DNA of 64,000 nucleotides from Inquilinus sp052113205. GTDB lineage: Bacteria; Pseudomonadota; Alphaproteobacteria; DSM-16000; Inquilinaceae. The stretch is taken from contig NZ_JBFRCU010000023.1 in assembly GCF_052113205.1 (NCBI RefSeq), positions 1-64,000 of the forward strand, written 5' to 3'. The notes under the pieces were generated by a model. It had not been told where the DNA came from. It saw only the letters and a program-made list of their open reading frames with translations, and made no database searches. Shown here in pieces: positions 17,247-25,778 of this stretch (the stretch's first letter is position 1; every line of letters begins with the position of its first letter). Both the position numbers and the translations under genes were made by a program.

Positions 17247-18467
17247 ATGAAGACGCTGACGACCATTCTGACGGTGGCCGCCGCCGCCCTGTCGCTGTCC
17301 GCCCCGCCGGCCCGGGCCGAGCCGGTGACCCTGACCTGGCAGATGTGGAGCGGCACCGATGCCGAGACCGCGGCCTGGCAGCATGTCGCCGGGCTGGTCA
17401 ACGCCCAGTACCCCGACATCAAGGTAGAGCTGCAGACCTCGCCCTGGCGCGACTACTGGACCAAGCTGCCGACCCTCGCGGCCTCGAACACGCTGCCGGA
17501 CATCGTCAGCATCCAGTCGCTGCGCCTGTCCGGCTTCACCACCCTGTTCGAGCCGCTGGACGAGCATGTAAAGGACGGCTTCGACCTTGGCCAGTTCGAC
17601 AAATCGATCCTGGACGGCCTCAGCTATGGCGGCCATCTCTACGCGCTGCCCTATGATTTCGGGCCGCTGATCGTCTACTACAACCGCGACCTGTTCGCGA
17701 AATACAAGGCCGAGCCGCCCAAGGCCGGCTGGACCCGGGCGGATTTCCTGGCCGCGGCCAAGGCGCTGAGCCAGGACGGCAATTACGGCTTCGCCGTCAC
17801 CGCCAGCGACTGGCTGGAATTCGCGCTGTCCGACGGCGCCAAGTACCTGACCGAGGACGGAGCGCTGAACTTCGCTGACCCGGAGCTGAAGACCTCGTTC
17901 CAGTCCTATGTCGACCTGGTGACCAAGGAGAAGGTGGCGCCGGTGATCGCCGCCAGCGGTCAGCCCTCCGGCGACATCGCCCGCGGCCGCTTCCTGGCCG
18001 GCAATGTCGCCATGTACGTTGCTGGCCCGTGGGAGATGATCAACATCCGCAAGTCTTCCAACTTCCCGGTCGGGCTGGCGCCGCTGCCCGCCGGCAAGGC
18101 CGGCAGCATCACCCTCAGCGCCGGTTCGGGCTTCGGCATCAACAAGGTCGGCCCGCACAAGGATCTGGCGTGGAAGGCGATCCAGGTGCTGACCGGGCCC
18201 GAGGCGGAGCAATATCTGGCGTCGCAGGGCCGTGCTTTCCCGGCCCGGACCGCGCAGCAGGGCTCCTGGTACGATGTCGCGGCGCAAGGCGTCGCCAATG
18301 CCCGCGAGACCATCGACTATGCGCTGAAGACCGCCCAGCCCTACCGCACCACGGCCAACTGGAACACGGTGTCCGAGTTGCTGGAGCAGTATGCGCCGCT
18401 GGCCTATAGCGGGTCGCAGAGCGGCGGCGAGGTGCTGGACACCGTGCAGGGGCTGGCCGCGGAATGA
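17247..18467 (+). CDS. Sugar ABC transporter, solute-binding protein
   Basis: A 406-residue family 1 solute-binding protein. Signal peptide MKTLTTILTVAAAALSLSAPPARA (cleavage about residue 24) and mature LTWQMWSGTDAETAAWQHVAGL. Internal motifs YALPYDFGPLIVYYNRDLF and MYVAGPWEM are typical of CUT1 sugar binders. AGGAGGA precedes the ATG. Linkage to fucD suggests L-fucose, a fucoside or L-fuconate as ligand (inferred). Confidence 0.93.
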   Translation: MKTLTTILTVAAAALSLSAPPARAEPVTLTWQMWSGTDAETAAWQHVAGLVNAQYPDIKVELQTSPWRDYWTKLPTLAASNTLPDIVSIQSLRLSGFTTLFEPLDEHVKDGFDLGQFDKSILDGLSYGGHLYALPYDFGPLIVYYNRDLFAKYKAEPPKAGWTRADFLAAAKALSQDGNYGFAVTASDWLEFALSDGAKYLTEDGALNFADPELKTSFQSYVDLVTKEKVAPVIAASGQPSGDIARGRFLAGNVAMYVAGPWEMINIRKSSNFPVGLAPLPAGKAGSITLSAGSGFGINKVGPHKDLAWKAIQVLTGPEAEQYLASQGRAFPARTAQQGSWYDVAAQGVANARETIDYALKTAQPYRTTANWNTVSELLEQYAPLAYSGSQSGGEVLDTVQGLAAE

Positions 18468-19405
18468 CCGTGCAGGCCCAGGATCTCGGGGCCCGGGCGG
18501 CGAGCGTTCCCCAGGCCCGGCGGCGCCGCCGGGCCTTCCGGGCGGAGGGGCGGGCGGCCTTCTGGTTCCTGCTGCCCAGCCTGCTCGGCTTCCTCGCCTT
18601 CCTCCTGTTCCCGCTGCTGGCCTCGCTGGCGCTCAGTTTTACCAACTGGCAGCTGCTGACCGAGCCGAAATTCGTCGGCGTCGCCAACTACATCCGGCTG
18701 TTCAAGGTCGATCCCAGCTTCTGGCGGGCGCTGGCCAACACCGTCTTCTACACCGCCGAATACCTGGTGCTAAACATCGTGCTGGCGGTCGGGATGGCGG
18801 TCTGGATCTCCAGCCTGCGCTGGGGCAAGCGTTTCTTCCGGCTGATCTTCTTCCTGCCGACCTTCACCCCGATGATCGGCGCCTCGCTGGTCTGGGTGCT
18901 GATCTTCACCCCGGGCGGTCTGATGGACTGGGTCGTGCAGTCCCTCGGCCTGCCGATCCCGAACCTGCTGGTCGATCCCGGCTGGGCGATGCAGGCGATC
19001 GTCATCGTCTCGCTGTGGTCGGGCTTCGGCTACAACCTGCTGCTGTTCGGGGCGGCGCTGGAATCGATCCCGCAGACCTATCTCGACGCCGCCCAGATCG
19101 ACGGCGCCACCGCCTGGCAGCGCTTCTGGCGGATCAAGCTGCCGCTGATCTCGCCGACCCTGTTCTTCGGCACGGTGATGACCGCGATCACCGCGCTGCA
19201 GGTTTTCGACCAGGTCTATTCCATGACCCGCGGCGGGCCCGGCGCCGCCACCGCGACGCTCGGCTTCTTCATCTACCAGAACGGCTTCACCACCTACCGG
19301 ATGGGCTACGCCTCGTCGATCGCCTGGGTGATGTTCGTCATCATCATGGCGCTGACGGCGTTCCAGTTCCGGCTGCAGCGGAAATGGGTGCATTATGACG
19401 ACTAG
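18464..19405 (+). CDS. Sugar ABC transporter permease, MalF/UgpA type
   Basis: A 313-residue inner-membrane permease with a basic N-terminus and six predicted helices. The EAA loop is YLDAAQIDGATAWQRFWRIKLPLISP (about residues 205-230). The start overlaps the stop of the binding-protein gene by 4 bp (ATGA). CUT1 importers need an ATPase; none is encoded in this operon, so a shared MsmK/UgpC-like ATPase (such as those at 27893 or 42525) may serve. Confidence 0.93.
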   Translation: MTVQAQDLGARAASVPQARRRRRAFRAEGRAAFWFLLPSLLGFLAFLLFPLLASLALSFTNWQLLTEPKFVGVANYIRLFKVDPSFWRALANTVFYTAEYLVLNIVLAVGMAVWISSLRWGKRFFRLIFFLPTFTPMIGASLVWVLIFTPGGLMDWVVQSLGLPIPNLLVDPGWAMQAIVIVSLWSGFGYNLLLFGAALESIPQTYLDAAQIDGATAWQRFWRIKLPLISPTLFFGTVMTAITALQVFDQVYSMTRGGPGAATATLGFFIYQNGFTTYRMGYASSIAWVMFVIIMALTAFQFRLQRKWVHYDD

Positions 19406-20246
19406 GCGCGAAGAGCGCGGCGCCGTCACCGCCGGCACGCTGGTGTCGCAAGGGGCGATGGCGCTGGTGGCGCTGGCCTTCCTGTTCCCGTTCTTCTGGA
19501 TGCTGACCAACGCCATCCGGCCGAATGGCGAGGTGCTGGCCGTGCCGCCGCGGCTGCTGCCCAGCGAATGGCAATGGGGCAATTTCCTGGACGCCTGGGT
19601 GTACCTGCCGTTCGGCCGGTTCTTCCTGAACAGCGCCATGGTCTCCGCCGCCGTCACCGTGATCGTACTGATCGTCTCCAGCCTCGCCGCCTATGCCTTC
19701 GCCCGGCTGCGCTTCGTCGGCCGCGACACGCTGTTCCTGACCTATCTGTCGACGCTGATGATCCCGCAGGTGGTGCTGGTGATCCCGCTGTTCCTGCTGA
19801 TCAGCAGGCTGGACTGGGTGAACACCTTCCAGGCGCTGATCCTGCCGGTGGCCTTCGGCTCCTTCGGCACCTTCATGCTGCGCCAGTTCTTCAAGACCAT
19901 CCCGCGCGAGCTGGAGGAGGCGGCGCTGTGCGACGGCGCCTCCCGCCTGCGCATCCTGGTCAGCATCATCCTGCCGATGTCGCTGCCGGTGCTGGGCCTG
20001 CTGGCCCTGTTCACCTTCACGGCGCAGTGGAACAGCTTCCTGTGNCCGCTGATCATCGTGAACGGGACGGAGCACGCGACCATCCCGCTGGGCCTCACCA
20101 TGTTCCAGACCCAGCAGGGCACGCAGTGGAACTACCTGATGGCCGGCGCCGCGATCTCGATGATCCCCGGCCTGTGCCTGACCATCCTGCTGCAGCGCTA
20201 CATCTTCAGCGGCATCGCCATGAATTCCGGGTTCGGCGGGCGGTGA
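19395..20246 (+). CDS. Sugar ABC transporter permease, MalG/UgpE type
   Basis: A 283-residue partner permease, overlapping the MalF-type gene by 11 bp. Six helices are likely; the EAA loop is LEEAALCDGASRLRILVSIILPMSLP (about residues 172-197). N20045 lies in a TGN codon within NSFL-x-PLI, where homologues usually have Trp, so G is the probable base. It ends the transcribed cassette, with a palindromic repeat 14 bp downstream. Confidence 0.92.
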   Translation: MTTRREERGAVTAGTLVSQGAMALVALAFLFPFFWMLTNAIRPNGEVLAVPPRLLPSEWQWGNFLDAWVYLPFGRFFLNSAMVSAAVTVIVLIVSSLAAYAFARLRFVGRDTLFLTYLSTLMIPQVVLVIPLFLLISRLDWVNTFQALILPVAFGSFGTFMLRQFFKTIPRELEEAALCDGASRLRILVSIILPMSLPVLGLLALFTFTAQWNSFLXPLIIVNGTEHATIPLGLTMFQTQQGTQWNYLMAGAAISMIPGLCLTILLQRYIFSGIAMNSGFGGR

Positions 20247-20260
20247 CGCCCGTGCATATC

Positions 20261-20344
20261 GTCATGGCGAGCCCGAAGGGCGTGGCCATCCAGGCGGCAC
20301 CGGCCACTGGGAGGGCCACGTCGGCTTCGCCTCCTCGCCATGAC
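20261..20344. repeat. Interspersed palindromic repeat, family 3, copy E
   Basis: An 84-bp unit with 11-bp inverted ends (GTCATGGCGAG and CTCGCCATGAC). It is related to the unit at 63866-63950, whose ends read GTCATTGCGAG and CTCGCAATGAC. It follows the permease stop and probably forms a hairpin in the transcript. Confidence 0.75.
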
Positions 20345-20355
20345 GGTGATGGTTT

Positions 20356-20411
20356 TAGATAGGATCTATAACGATGCCTCTATTGCTAAATCCCATCTAG
20401 AGTCGCATTAT
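20356..20411 (+). promoter_or_regulatory. Promoter with two candidate GntR operators, PhyH-HEAT gene
   Basis: TAGAT-AGG-ATCTA at 20356-20368 is a perfect dyad with a 3-bp spacer. CTAAAT-CCC-ATCTAG at 20386-20400 is the same type on the other strand (5 of 6 arm positions). A promoter TTGCTA (20383-20388), 17 bases, CATTAT (20406-20411) places the second dyad inside the spacer, a good position for repression. Both sites resemble the one at 15698. Confidence 0.5.
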
Positions 20412-20444
20412 CAGGCCAGCAACGACGTGGGAAGGGAAACGACC

Positions 20445-22004
20445 ATGGACATGCATGTTCCGGCGCAGGCCGAGGCGCCGCGCCTCCTCACCGACGCGCA
20501 GATCCGGCAATTCCTGGCAAACGGCTATCTGGTGCTGCAGACGGCGCTGCCGAAGTCGTTCCACGACCAGGTCTTCCAGCGCTTCGACGACCTGATCGGC
20601 GCCGACCGGCATGAGAACCCGGGCAACAACCTGCTGCCGCTGGTGCCGGAGATCAATGCCGTGTTCGAGGACCCGGTGGTGAAGGGCGCCCTGACCAGCG
20701 TGCTGGGGCCGGACTACATCATGCACCCGCACCGGGCGCTGCATAAGAACCCGCCCGGCTCGCCGATCCAGCAATGGCACAAGGACAGCTACTGGGGCTA
20801 CATGCGACGGGTGCGGAACCACCGGCCGCGCTGGGTCATGATCATGTACTACCCGCAGGACACGCCGGCCGAGCTGGGGCCGACCGGGGTGGTGCCGGGC
20901 AGCCACCTGCTCGCCGCCGGAATCCAGGACCCGGACGCGCTGGAGCGCAACGGCTCCGGCCCGGCCGGATCGGTGCTGATGATCCACTACGACATCTGGC
21001 ACCGGAAGATGAAGAACCTGACCGCCGACAAGCGGTTCATGATGAAGTTCGAGTTCATCCGCATGTCCCCGGTCACAGCGCCGGCCTGGCCGCACGGCGA
21101 CCCGGCCTGGCGGGCGCCGGAACAGGTCCCGTCCTTCGCCATGGAGGCGGCCTGGAAGGCGCATTGGCGCTGGCTGACCGGCGGCACTCCGGCCGGCGGC
21201 ACGGCCGATCCCGACGCCCTGCGCGCGGCTCTGGCCGGCACGCCGGCGGAAGCAGCCGCCGCGATGTCGACCATCTCCGATCTCGGCCTCGCCGCCTCGG
21301 GGTTGGTGCCGGCGCTGCTGCCGCATCTCGACGGTGACGACGAGGCGCTGCAGCTCGACGCCGCCTATGCCCTGGGCGCGATCGGCGAGGCGGCGCTGCC
21401 GGCGCTGCTGCAGCGGGTCGAGGCCGACACCCGCCGCGATCCGGAGGACGGTTCGAACAAGAGCGATTCCGGCCGGCTGACGCCGAAGGACTGCATCGCC
21501 CTGTCGTCCATCTATGGTCTGGTCGAGGTCGGGGCGCCCGCGGTGCCGGAGCTGCTGCGCCTGCTGCGAAGCGGCGCCGGCCGGTCGCGCAAATTCGCCG
21601 CCTTCGCCCTCGGCGAGATCGCCGGCACCGGGCTGGAGGTGCGTAACGCTCTGATCGCCGCTGCCGGCGATCCCGACCCGCATCTGCGCATCGCCGCGGT
21701 CGAGGCGCTGGGGCTGAAGCCGGCCGACGACTTGATCGTCGCCGCGCTCGCCCAGGCCTTGGACGATGTCGATGCGGAGGTTCGCTTCGACGCGGTGCTC
21801 GGCCTGGCGCGGATGGGGCAGGCGGCCGCTGCGGCGGTGCCGGCGCTGGGGCGGGTGCTGACCAAGGACGAGAACCGCTATGTCCGCGGCTATGCGGTCG
21901 AGGCGCTGTCCCGCATCGGGGATGACGCCGCATACCAGGTGCTGCTACCCTATCTGAAACTCTCCCGCTGGTGTCCGATGACGACGTCGGCGAGCATTTT
22001 CTGA
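20445..22004 (+). CDS. PhyH-type dioxygenase fused to HEAT-like repeats
   Basis: A 519-residue protein. Residues about 15-240 are a phytanoyl-CoA dioxygenase-like Fe(II)/2-oxoglutarate domain, with metal ligands His112 and Asp114 (QQWHKDSYWG) and a distal His at 181 or 186 (MIHYDIWH). Residues about 270-505 hold HEAT-like helical repeats, with clear units near LQLDAAYALGAIGEAALPAL, RKFAAFALGEIAGTG, LRIAAVEALG and VRGYAVEALSRIG. GGAAGGGAAACG precedes the start. HEAT arrays usually bind proteins, so this oxygenase may act on or dock to a protein. It has its own promoter after the fucD operon and precedes a GntR gene. The substrate is unknown. Confidence 0.85.
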   Translation: MDMHVPAQAEAPRLLTDAQIRQFLANGYLVLQTALPKSFHDQVFQRFDDLIGADRHENPGNNLLPLVPEINAVFEDPVVKGALTSVLGPDYIMHPHRALHKNPPGSPIQQWHKDSYWGYMRRVRNHRPRWVMIMYYPQDTPAELGPTGVVPGSHLLAAGIQDPDALERNGSGPAGSVLMIHYDIWHRKMKNLTADKRFMMKFEFIRMSPVTAPAWPHGDPAWRAPEQVPSFAMEAAWKAHWRWLTGGTPAGGTADPDALRAALAGTPAEAAAAMSTISDLGLAASGLVPALLPHLDGDDEALQLDAAYALGAIGEAALPALLQRVEADTRRDPEDGSNKSDSGRLTPKDCIALSSIYGLVEVGAPAVPELLRLLRSGAGRSRKFAAFALGEIAGTGLEVRNALIAAAGDPDPHLRIAAVEALGLKPADDLIVAALAQALDDVDAEVRFDAVLGLARMGQAAAAAVPALGRVLTKDENRYVRGYAVEALSRIGDDAAYQVLLPYLKLSRWCPMTTSASIF

Positions 22005-22846
22005 CCTGTTTCAACGGCGCGGCATTGGCGGATCGGCGGCACTCCCCCACCAGCGGACATTCAGTCCAGGATTCGGCAGCCCAGGATCCGGAAGCGCTGG
22101 CCGCGCTGCTGGAACGGACCCTGTCCGGCGCCTCCGGCCGCTCGCTCGCGGGCGGCGCGGTGCGCCAGACGGTGCAGACGCTGGGCCGCGCCATCGTCGC
22201 CGGCCGCTATGCCGCCGACCGGCCGCTGCCGACCGAGACCGAGCTGGCCGCCGAACACGCGGTCGGCCGCAACGCCATGCGCGAGGCGATCAAGGTCTTG
22301 GCCGGCAAGGGGCTGATCCGCACCGCCAGGCGCTACGGCTCCCGCATCCGGCCGCGCGAGGAATGGTCGATCCTCGACCCCGACGTGCTGGCCTGGCACC
22401 TGCGCGAGCCGGACGGCATCGGCCGCTTCCTGGTCGAGATCTCCGAGCTGCGCGAGATCGTCGAGCCGCAGGCGGCCGAGCTGGCGGCCCTGCGCGCCTC
22501 GGATGAGGAGGCGGAGGCGATCGTCGCCCTGGCCGCAAGGCTGGCGGTGGAGACCATGCCGCAGGTGCTCGACACCGACGTCGCCTTCCACCTGGCGGTG
22601 CTGAACGCCTCGCACAACCGGCTGCTGTCCGGCTTCGCCCGGCCGCTCGACGTGCTGCTGCGGGTGCAGTTCCTGGTCTCGGCGCACGGCATCGCGGCGG
22701 AATATGCCTACAGCCCCTCGGCCGACTATCATATGGCGATCGCCGAAGGCATCCGCGGCCGCGACCCACGGAGGGCGCGAGACGCGGTGATGGCGATGCT
22801 GACCCGCAACCGCGGCATCGCCGAGAAGGTGGCGGCGCCGGACTGA
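21971..22846 (+). CDS. GntR-family (FCD subfamily) regulator
   Basis: Up to 291 residues. The DNA-binding domain runs from about residue 58 to 120 (VRQTVQTLGRAIVAGRYAADRPLPTETELAAEHAVGRNAMREAIKVLAGKGLIRT), and the FCD ligand domain from about 140 to 285. The listed ATG overlaps the upstream gene by 34 bp and has no Shine-Dalgarno; the first 50 residues are unlike the family, so the true start may be a downstream non-ATG codon. It probably controls sugar-acid genes here and could bind the same dyads as the regulator at 14948. Confidence 0.85.
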   Translation: MSDDDVGEHFLTCFNGAALADRRHSPTSGHSVQDSAAQDPEALAALLERTLSGASGRSLAGGAVRQTVQTLGRAIVAGRYAADRPLPTETELAAEHAVGRNAMREAIKVLAGKGLIRTARRYGSRIRPREEWSILDPDVLAWHLREPDGIGRFLVEISELREIVEPQAAELAALRASDEEAEAIVALAARLAVETMPQVLDTDVAFHLAVLNASHNRLLSGFARPLDVLLRVQFLVSAHGIAAEYAYSPSADYHMAIAEGIRGRDPRRARDAVMAMLTRNRGIAEKVAAPD

Positions 22847-22861
22847 AACGGGGAGGGCCGC

Positions 22862-23191
22862 ATGGCGCGCGATCCGGGGCTGGAGGAGCTGGTGCGGGAG
22901 GCGCTGGGCGCCGAGCCCGGCCTGGACGAGAAGCGGATGTTCGGCGGCCTGGCCTGGCTGCTGCACGGCAACCTGCTGTGCGGCGCCAGGGTCGACAGCA
23001 TGCTGGTGCGCCTCGGCAAGGGGAATGACGGCTGGGCGCTCGAGCAGCCGGGCATCGCGACGATGGTCATGCAGGACCGTCCCTTGCCGGGCTGGATCCG
23101 GGCCGGTGCCGCGGCCTATGGCGACGACGCGCTGCGCCGGCGGCTGCTCGACGCCGCGCTCGCCTTCGTCCGCACCCTGCCGCCGAAATAG
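22862..23191 (+). CDS. TfoX/Sxy N-terminal domain protein
   Basis: A 109-residue cytoplasmic protein made of a single TfoX_N domain, with the family hallmark KRMFGGLAWLLHGNLLCG near residues 25-42. Stand-alone TfoX_N proteins are widespread and of unknown function; they lack the C-terminal domain of the competence regulator TfoX. GGGGAGGG lies upstream. Its stop abuts the stop of the convergent P-loop gene. Confidence 0.88.
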   Translation: MARDPGLEELVREALGAEPGLDEKRMFGGLAWLLHGNLLCGARVDSMLVRLGKGNDGWALEQPGIATMVMQDRPLPGWIRAGAAAYGDDALRRRLLDAALAFVRTLPPK

Positions 23192-23716
23192 CTACAGCGT
23201 GCCCAGCACGAAATCGGCGCGTTCGGCCACGCTCACCTTCGGCAGGATCACGACCTCATAGCCCAGCACCGGATAGTCCTGCAGCAGCCGCTCATACTCG
23301 GTGATGGCAGCGTCCAGGCCGTGGCGCCGCTCCGGATCGGTGCCGTAGATCTCCGGCCAGGGCGGGGCCAGGAACACCCGCTGATGATAGGGATGCGGCC
23401 GGGCCAGCGTCTCCAGCGCCGGCTCTCCGGTCATGTGCTGCAGCGCGGAGGCGGCGTCGACCAGGCTGCGGTCGAAGAACACCCAGCCGGGCCGACACTC
23501 GGCCACCGTCCGGTCGGCCAGCGCCACGGCAATGGCGCGGCGGGCGAAGGCCGGCCCGTCGACCCAGGGCAGGGCCCGGCCGCCGCTCTCCAGCTCTTCC
23601 TTGACGATGCGCCGCCCGGGCTCCTCGACCACCGCATGCCCGCGCCGGCCGAACTCCGCCAGCAGCGTCGACTTGCCGCCGCCCGAGCAGCCGGAGATGA
23701 CGACGAAACGGTTCAT
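23192..23716 (-). CDS. Small P-loop NTPase (AAA_28 type)
   Basis: A 174-residue protein beginning MNRFVVISGCSGGGKSTLL, with Walker A GCSGGGKST at residues 9-17 and a kinase-like acidic strand WVFFDRSLVD near residue 80. It resembles small ATPases with AAA_28 domains, thought to be kinase-like. The start at 23716 is fixed by homology; the frame upstream is an unrelated shadow. The tail PVLGYEVVILPKVSVAERADFVL is typical. Substrate unknown. Confidence 0.85.
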   Translation of the reverse strand: MNRFVVISGCSGGGKSTLLAEFGRRGHAVVEEPGRRIVKEELESGGRALPWVDGPAFARRAIAVALADRTVAECRPGWVFFDRSLVDAASALQHMTGEPALETLARPHPYHQRVFLAPPWPEIYGTDPERRHGLDAAITEYERLLQDYPVLGYEVVILPKVSVAERADFVLGTL

Positions 23717-23757
23717 CTCGAACCCTTGTCCGCGTTTGATCTGGGATGTCGCGGCAC

Positions 23758-24741
23758 TCAGCCGTCCCGGGTGAGCGCCATGATGTCGTCTGTGCTCATC
23801 GCCACATCGTCCCGTCCCCGCAGATGGGAGACAATCTGGCCGCGGCCATACTGCCGCGGCGAGCAGCCCATCACCCGCTTGAACGCCGTGCTGAAAGCGC
23901 TTTCGGATTCGTAGCCGAGCGAGAGGGCGATGGCGGAGACGGAATCGCCGGAATGCGTCAGCCGGTCCGCGGCCAGCAGCATGCGCCAGCGCGTCAGGTA
24001 TTCCAGCGGGGCCTCGCCGACAGTCTCCTTGAACCGCAGGGCGAAGCTCGACCGCGACATGCCGGACCGCGCCGCCAGGTCCTGCAGCGTCCAGCGCTGC
24101 GCCGGGTCGTCGTGCATGGCGGTGATCGCCGTGCCGATCCGCCGGTCCGCCAGGGCAAACAGCCAGCCGACACCGGCCTTCGGCCCTTCCGCCAGATGCA
24201 GCCGCAGCGCCTGGATCAGCATCATATAGGCCAGATGCTGCGCCACCAGGAAGCCGCCCGGCTGCCGCTCGCGCAACTCCTGCCCCATCCGCTCCATGCA
24301 CCAGCGCAGCGACGCTCGGTCCGGCTCGGACCGGATATGGACGATCGGCGGCAGCGCCCGCAGCAGCATGCGGGCGTGGCTGCCGTCGAGGATGAAGTGC
24401 CCGCCGAGGACGGAGAACTGGTCGCCGCCGTTGAGCAGGGCGATGCCGCCGCTGCGCCGGCTGGGCAAGATCGTCATGGCGTCGACGGGGGTCAGCGCCA
24501 GGTCGCTGGCCAGGCGGAAGGGCTGGCCCCAGGGCAGCAGGAAGCAGTCGCCCCGCTGTAGCTGCACCGGCGAGGCATCGACACCCTCCACCGCCAGCCA
24601 GCATTCGCCGGACCCGATAGTGTAGCATTTGATCCCGTCGTGCCGGGGAAAGCGGATCGACCAGTCCCCGCCGGCCTCGAAGCCGCCGAACCGGTAGCTG
24701 CGCGGCTTCAGCAGGGACAGCACGTCGGACAGCGGATCCAT
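23758..24741 (-). CDS. AraC-family regulator with N-terminal cupin
   Basis: A 327-residue regulator. A cupin-like domain (PF12852 type) covers about residues 1-190 (GECWLAVEGVD, GDCFLLPWGQPFRL). Two helix-turn-helix units follow at about residues 210-305 (WTLQDLAARSGMSRSSFALRFKETVGEAPLEYLTRWRMLLA and AIALSLGYESESAFSTAFKRVMGCSPRQY). It is divergent from an SDR oxidoreductase gene across 121 bp, a common pairing in which the AraC protein controls the SDR gene. Confidence 0.92.
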   Translation of the reverse strand: MDPLSDVLSLLKPRSYRFGGFEAGGDWSIRFPRHDGIKCYTIGSGECWLAVEGVDASPVQLQRGDCFLLPWGQPFRLASDLALTPVDAMTILPSRRSGGIALLNGGDQFSVLGGHFILDGSHARMLLRALPPIVHIRSEPDRASLRWCMERMGQELRERQPGGFLVAQHLAYMMLIQALRLHLAEGPKAGVGWLFALADRRIGTAITAMHDDPAQRWTLQDLAARSGMSRSSFALRFKETVGEAPLEYLTRWRMLLAADRLTHSGDSVSAIALSLGYESESAFSTAFKRVMGCSPRQYGRGQIVSHLRGRDDVAMSTDDIMALTRDG

Positions 24742-24862
24742 GAGCGGTCTCGGACGATCGCGAAGAAAGTCTGGACTTCATAGCATAGATCGTCCCTCCG
24801 AACCGCCTATCCTCACGGTCGTGCCGCAGGGCGGCCCCTGACATCACATCAAGGACAGAGCG

Positions 24863-25759
24863 ATGCGTGTCTTCGTTACCGGCGCCACCGGTTTCGTCGG
24901 CTCGGCCGTTGTCGGCGAGCTGATCGGCGCGGGCCACCAAGTGCTCGGCCTCACCCGCTCCGATGAGGGTGCGGAAGCCCTTCTCGCCGCGGGCGCCCAG
25001 CCGCACCGCGGCGATCTCGAGGATCTCGACAGCCTGCGCCGCGGCGCCGCTGCCGCGGACGCCGTGGTCCACACCGCCTTCATCCATGACTTCTCGAAGT
25101 TCCGGGAGAATTGCGAGATCGACCGCCGGGCCATTGAGGCGCTCGGCGCCGTGCTCGCGGGCTCCGACCGCCCGCTGCTGGTCACCTCCGGTGCGGCGGT
25201 GGTGGCGGCGGGGCCGGTCGGGACCGAGGAGGATGGGCCGGTTCCCAGCTCCGCCACCTATCCCCGCATGTCCGAGGCGACGGCCGCCGAGCAGGTGGCG
25301 CGGGGCGTGCGCGCGGCCGTGGTGCGCCTGCCGCCTTCGGTCCATGGCGACGGCGACCACGCCTTCGTCCCGATCCTGATCAAGCTGGCCCGAGAGAAGG
25401 GCGTGTCGGTCACGATCGGCGAGGGGCTGAACCGCTGGCCCGCCGTGCACCGGTTCGATGCCGCCCGTGTCTACCGGCTGGCGCTGGAGCGCGGCCCCGT
25501 CGCCGGGGCCCGCTATCACGCGATCGCGGAGGAGGGCGTGCCGTTCCGGGACATCGCCGGCGTGATCGGCCATCGCCTGGGCGTGCCGGTGGTTGGCAAG
25601 TCCCCGGACGAGGCGGCGGCGCATTTCGGCTGGTTCGCGATGTTCGTCGGGATGGACGTCCCGACCTCGAGCGAACAGACCCGGGCCATGCTGGGCTGGC
25701 AGCCGCAGCAGCCCGGGCTGATCGCCGATATCGATCGGCCGGCCTATTTCGCAGGCTGA
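24863..25759 (+). CDS. NAD(P)-dependent oxidoreductase, extended SDR type
   Basis: A 298-residue protein with a Rossmann fold. The nucleotide loop is VFVTGATGFVGSAVVGEL at residues 3-20, and D-x-(D) at GDLEDLDSL suggests NADP binding. The usual Tyr-x-x-x-Lys pair is absent at the expected position (YPRMSEATAAEQ), so it belongs to the atypical nucleoside-diphosphate-sugar-epimerase-like group used as general oxidoreductases. AAGGAC precedes the ATG. Probably controlled by the divergent AraC protein. Confidence 0.85.
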   Translation: MRVFVTGATGFVGSAVVGELIGAGHQVLGLTRSDEGAEALLAAGAQPHRGDLEDLDSLRRGAAAADAVVHTAFIHDFSKFRENCEIDRRAIEALGAVLAGSDRPLLVTSGAAVVAAGPVGTEEDGPVPSSATYPRMSEATAAEQVARGVRAAVVRLPPSVHGDGDHAFVPILIKLAREKGVSVTIGEGLNRWPAVHRFDAARVYRLALERGPVAGARYHAIAEEGVPFRDIAGVIGHRLGVPVVGKSPDEAAAHFGWFAMFVGMDVPTSSEQTRAMLGWQPQQPGLIADIDRPAYFAG

Positions 25760-25778
25760 CCGGACGTGTGGGCGGGTG

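Noticed and set aside
20361..20372. Third ROK operator, because GGATCTATAAC is shared with 39134-39144
   Set aside because: The GTTTGTT/AACAAAC arms are missing; the local dyad is a different one with a 3-bp spacer.
14948..22846. Complete L-fucose pathway
   Set aside because: Only L-fuconate dehydratase is clear. Fucose dehydrogenase, lactonase and the later enzymes are not in the window.
23717..25624. Leftward frame that extends the small P-loop protein to 810 residues
   Set aside because: The upstream part is antisense to the SDR gene and in another frame of the AraC gene. Real homology begins at MNRFVVISGCSGGGKST.
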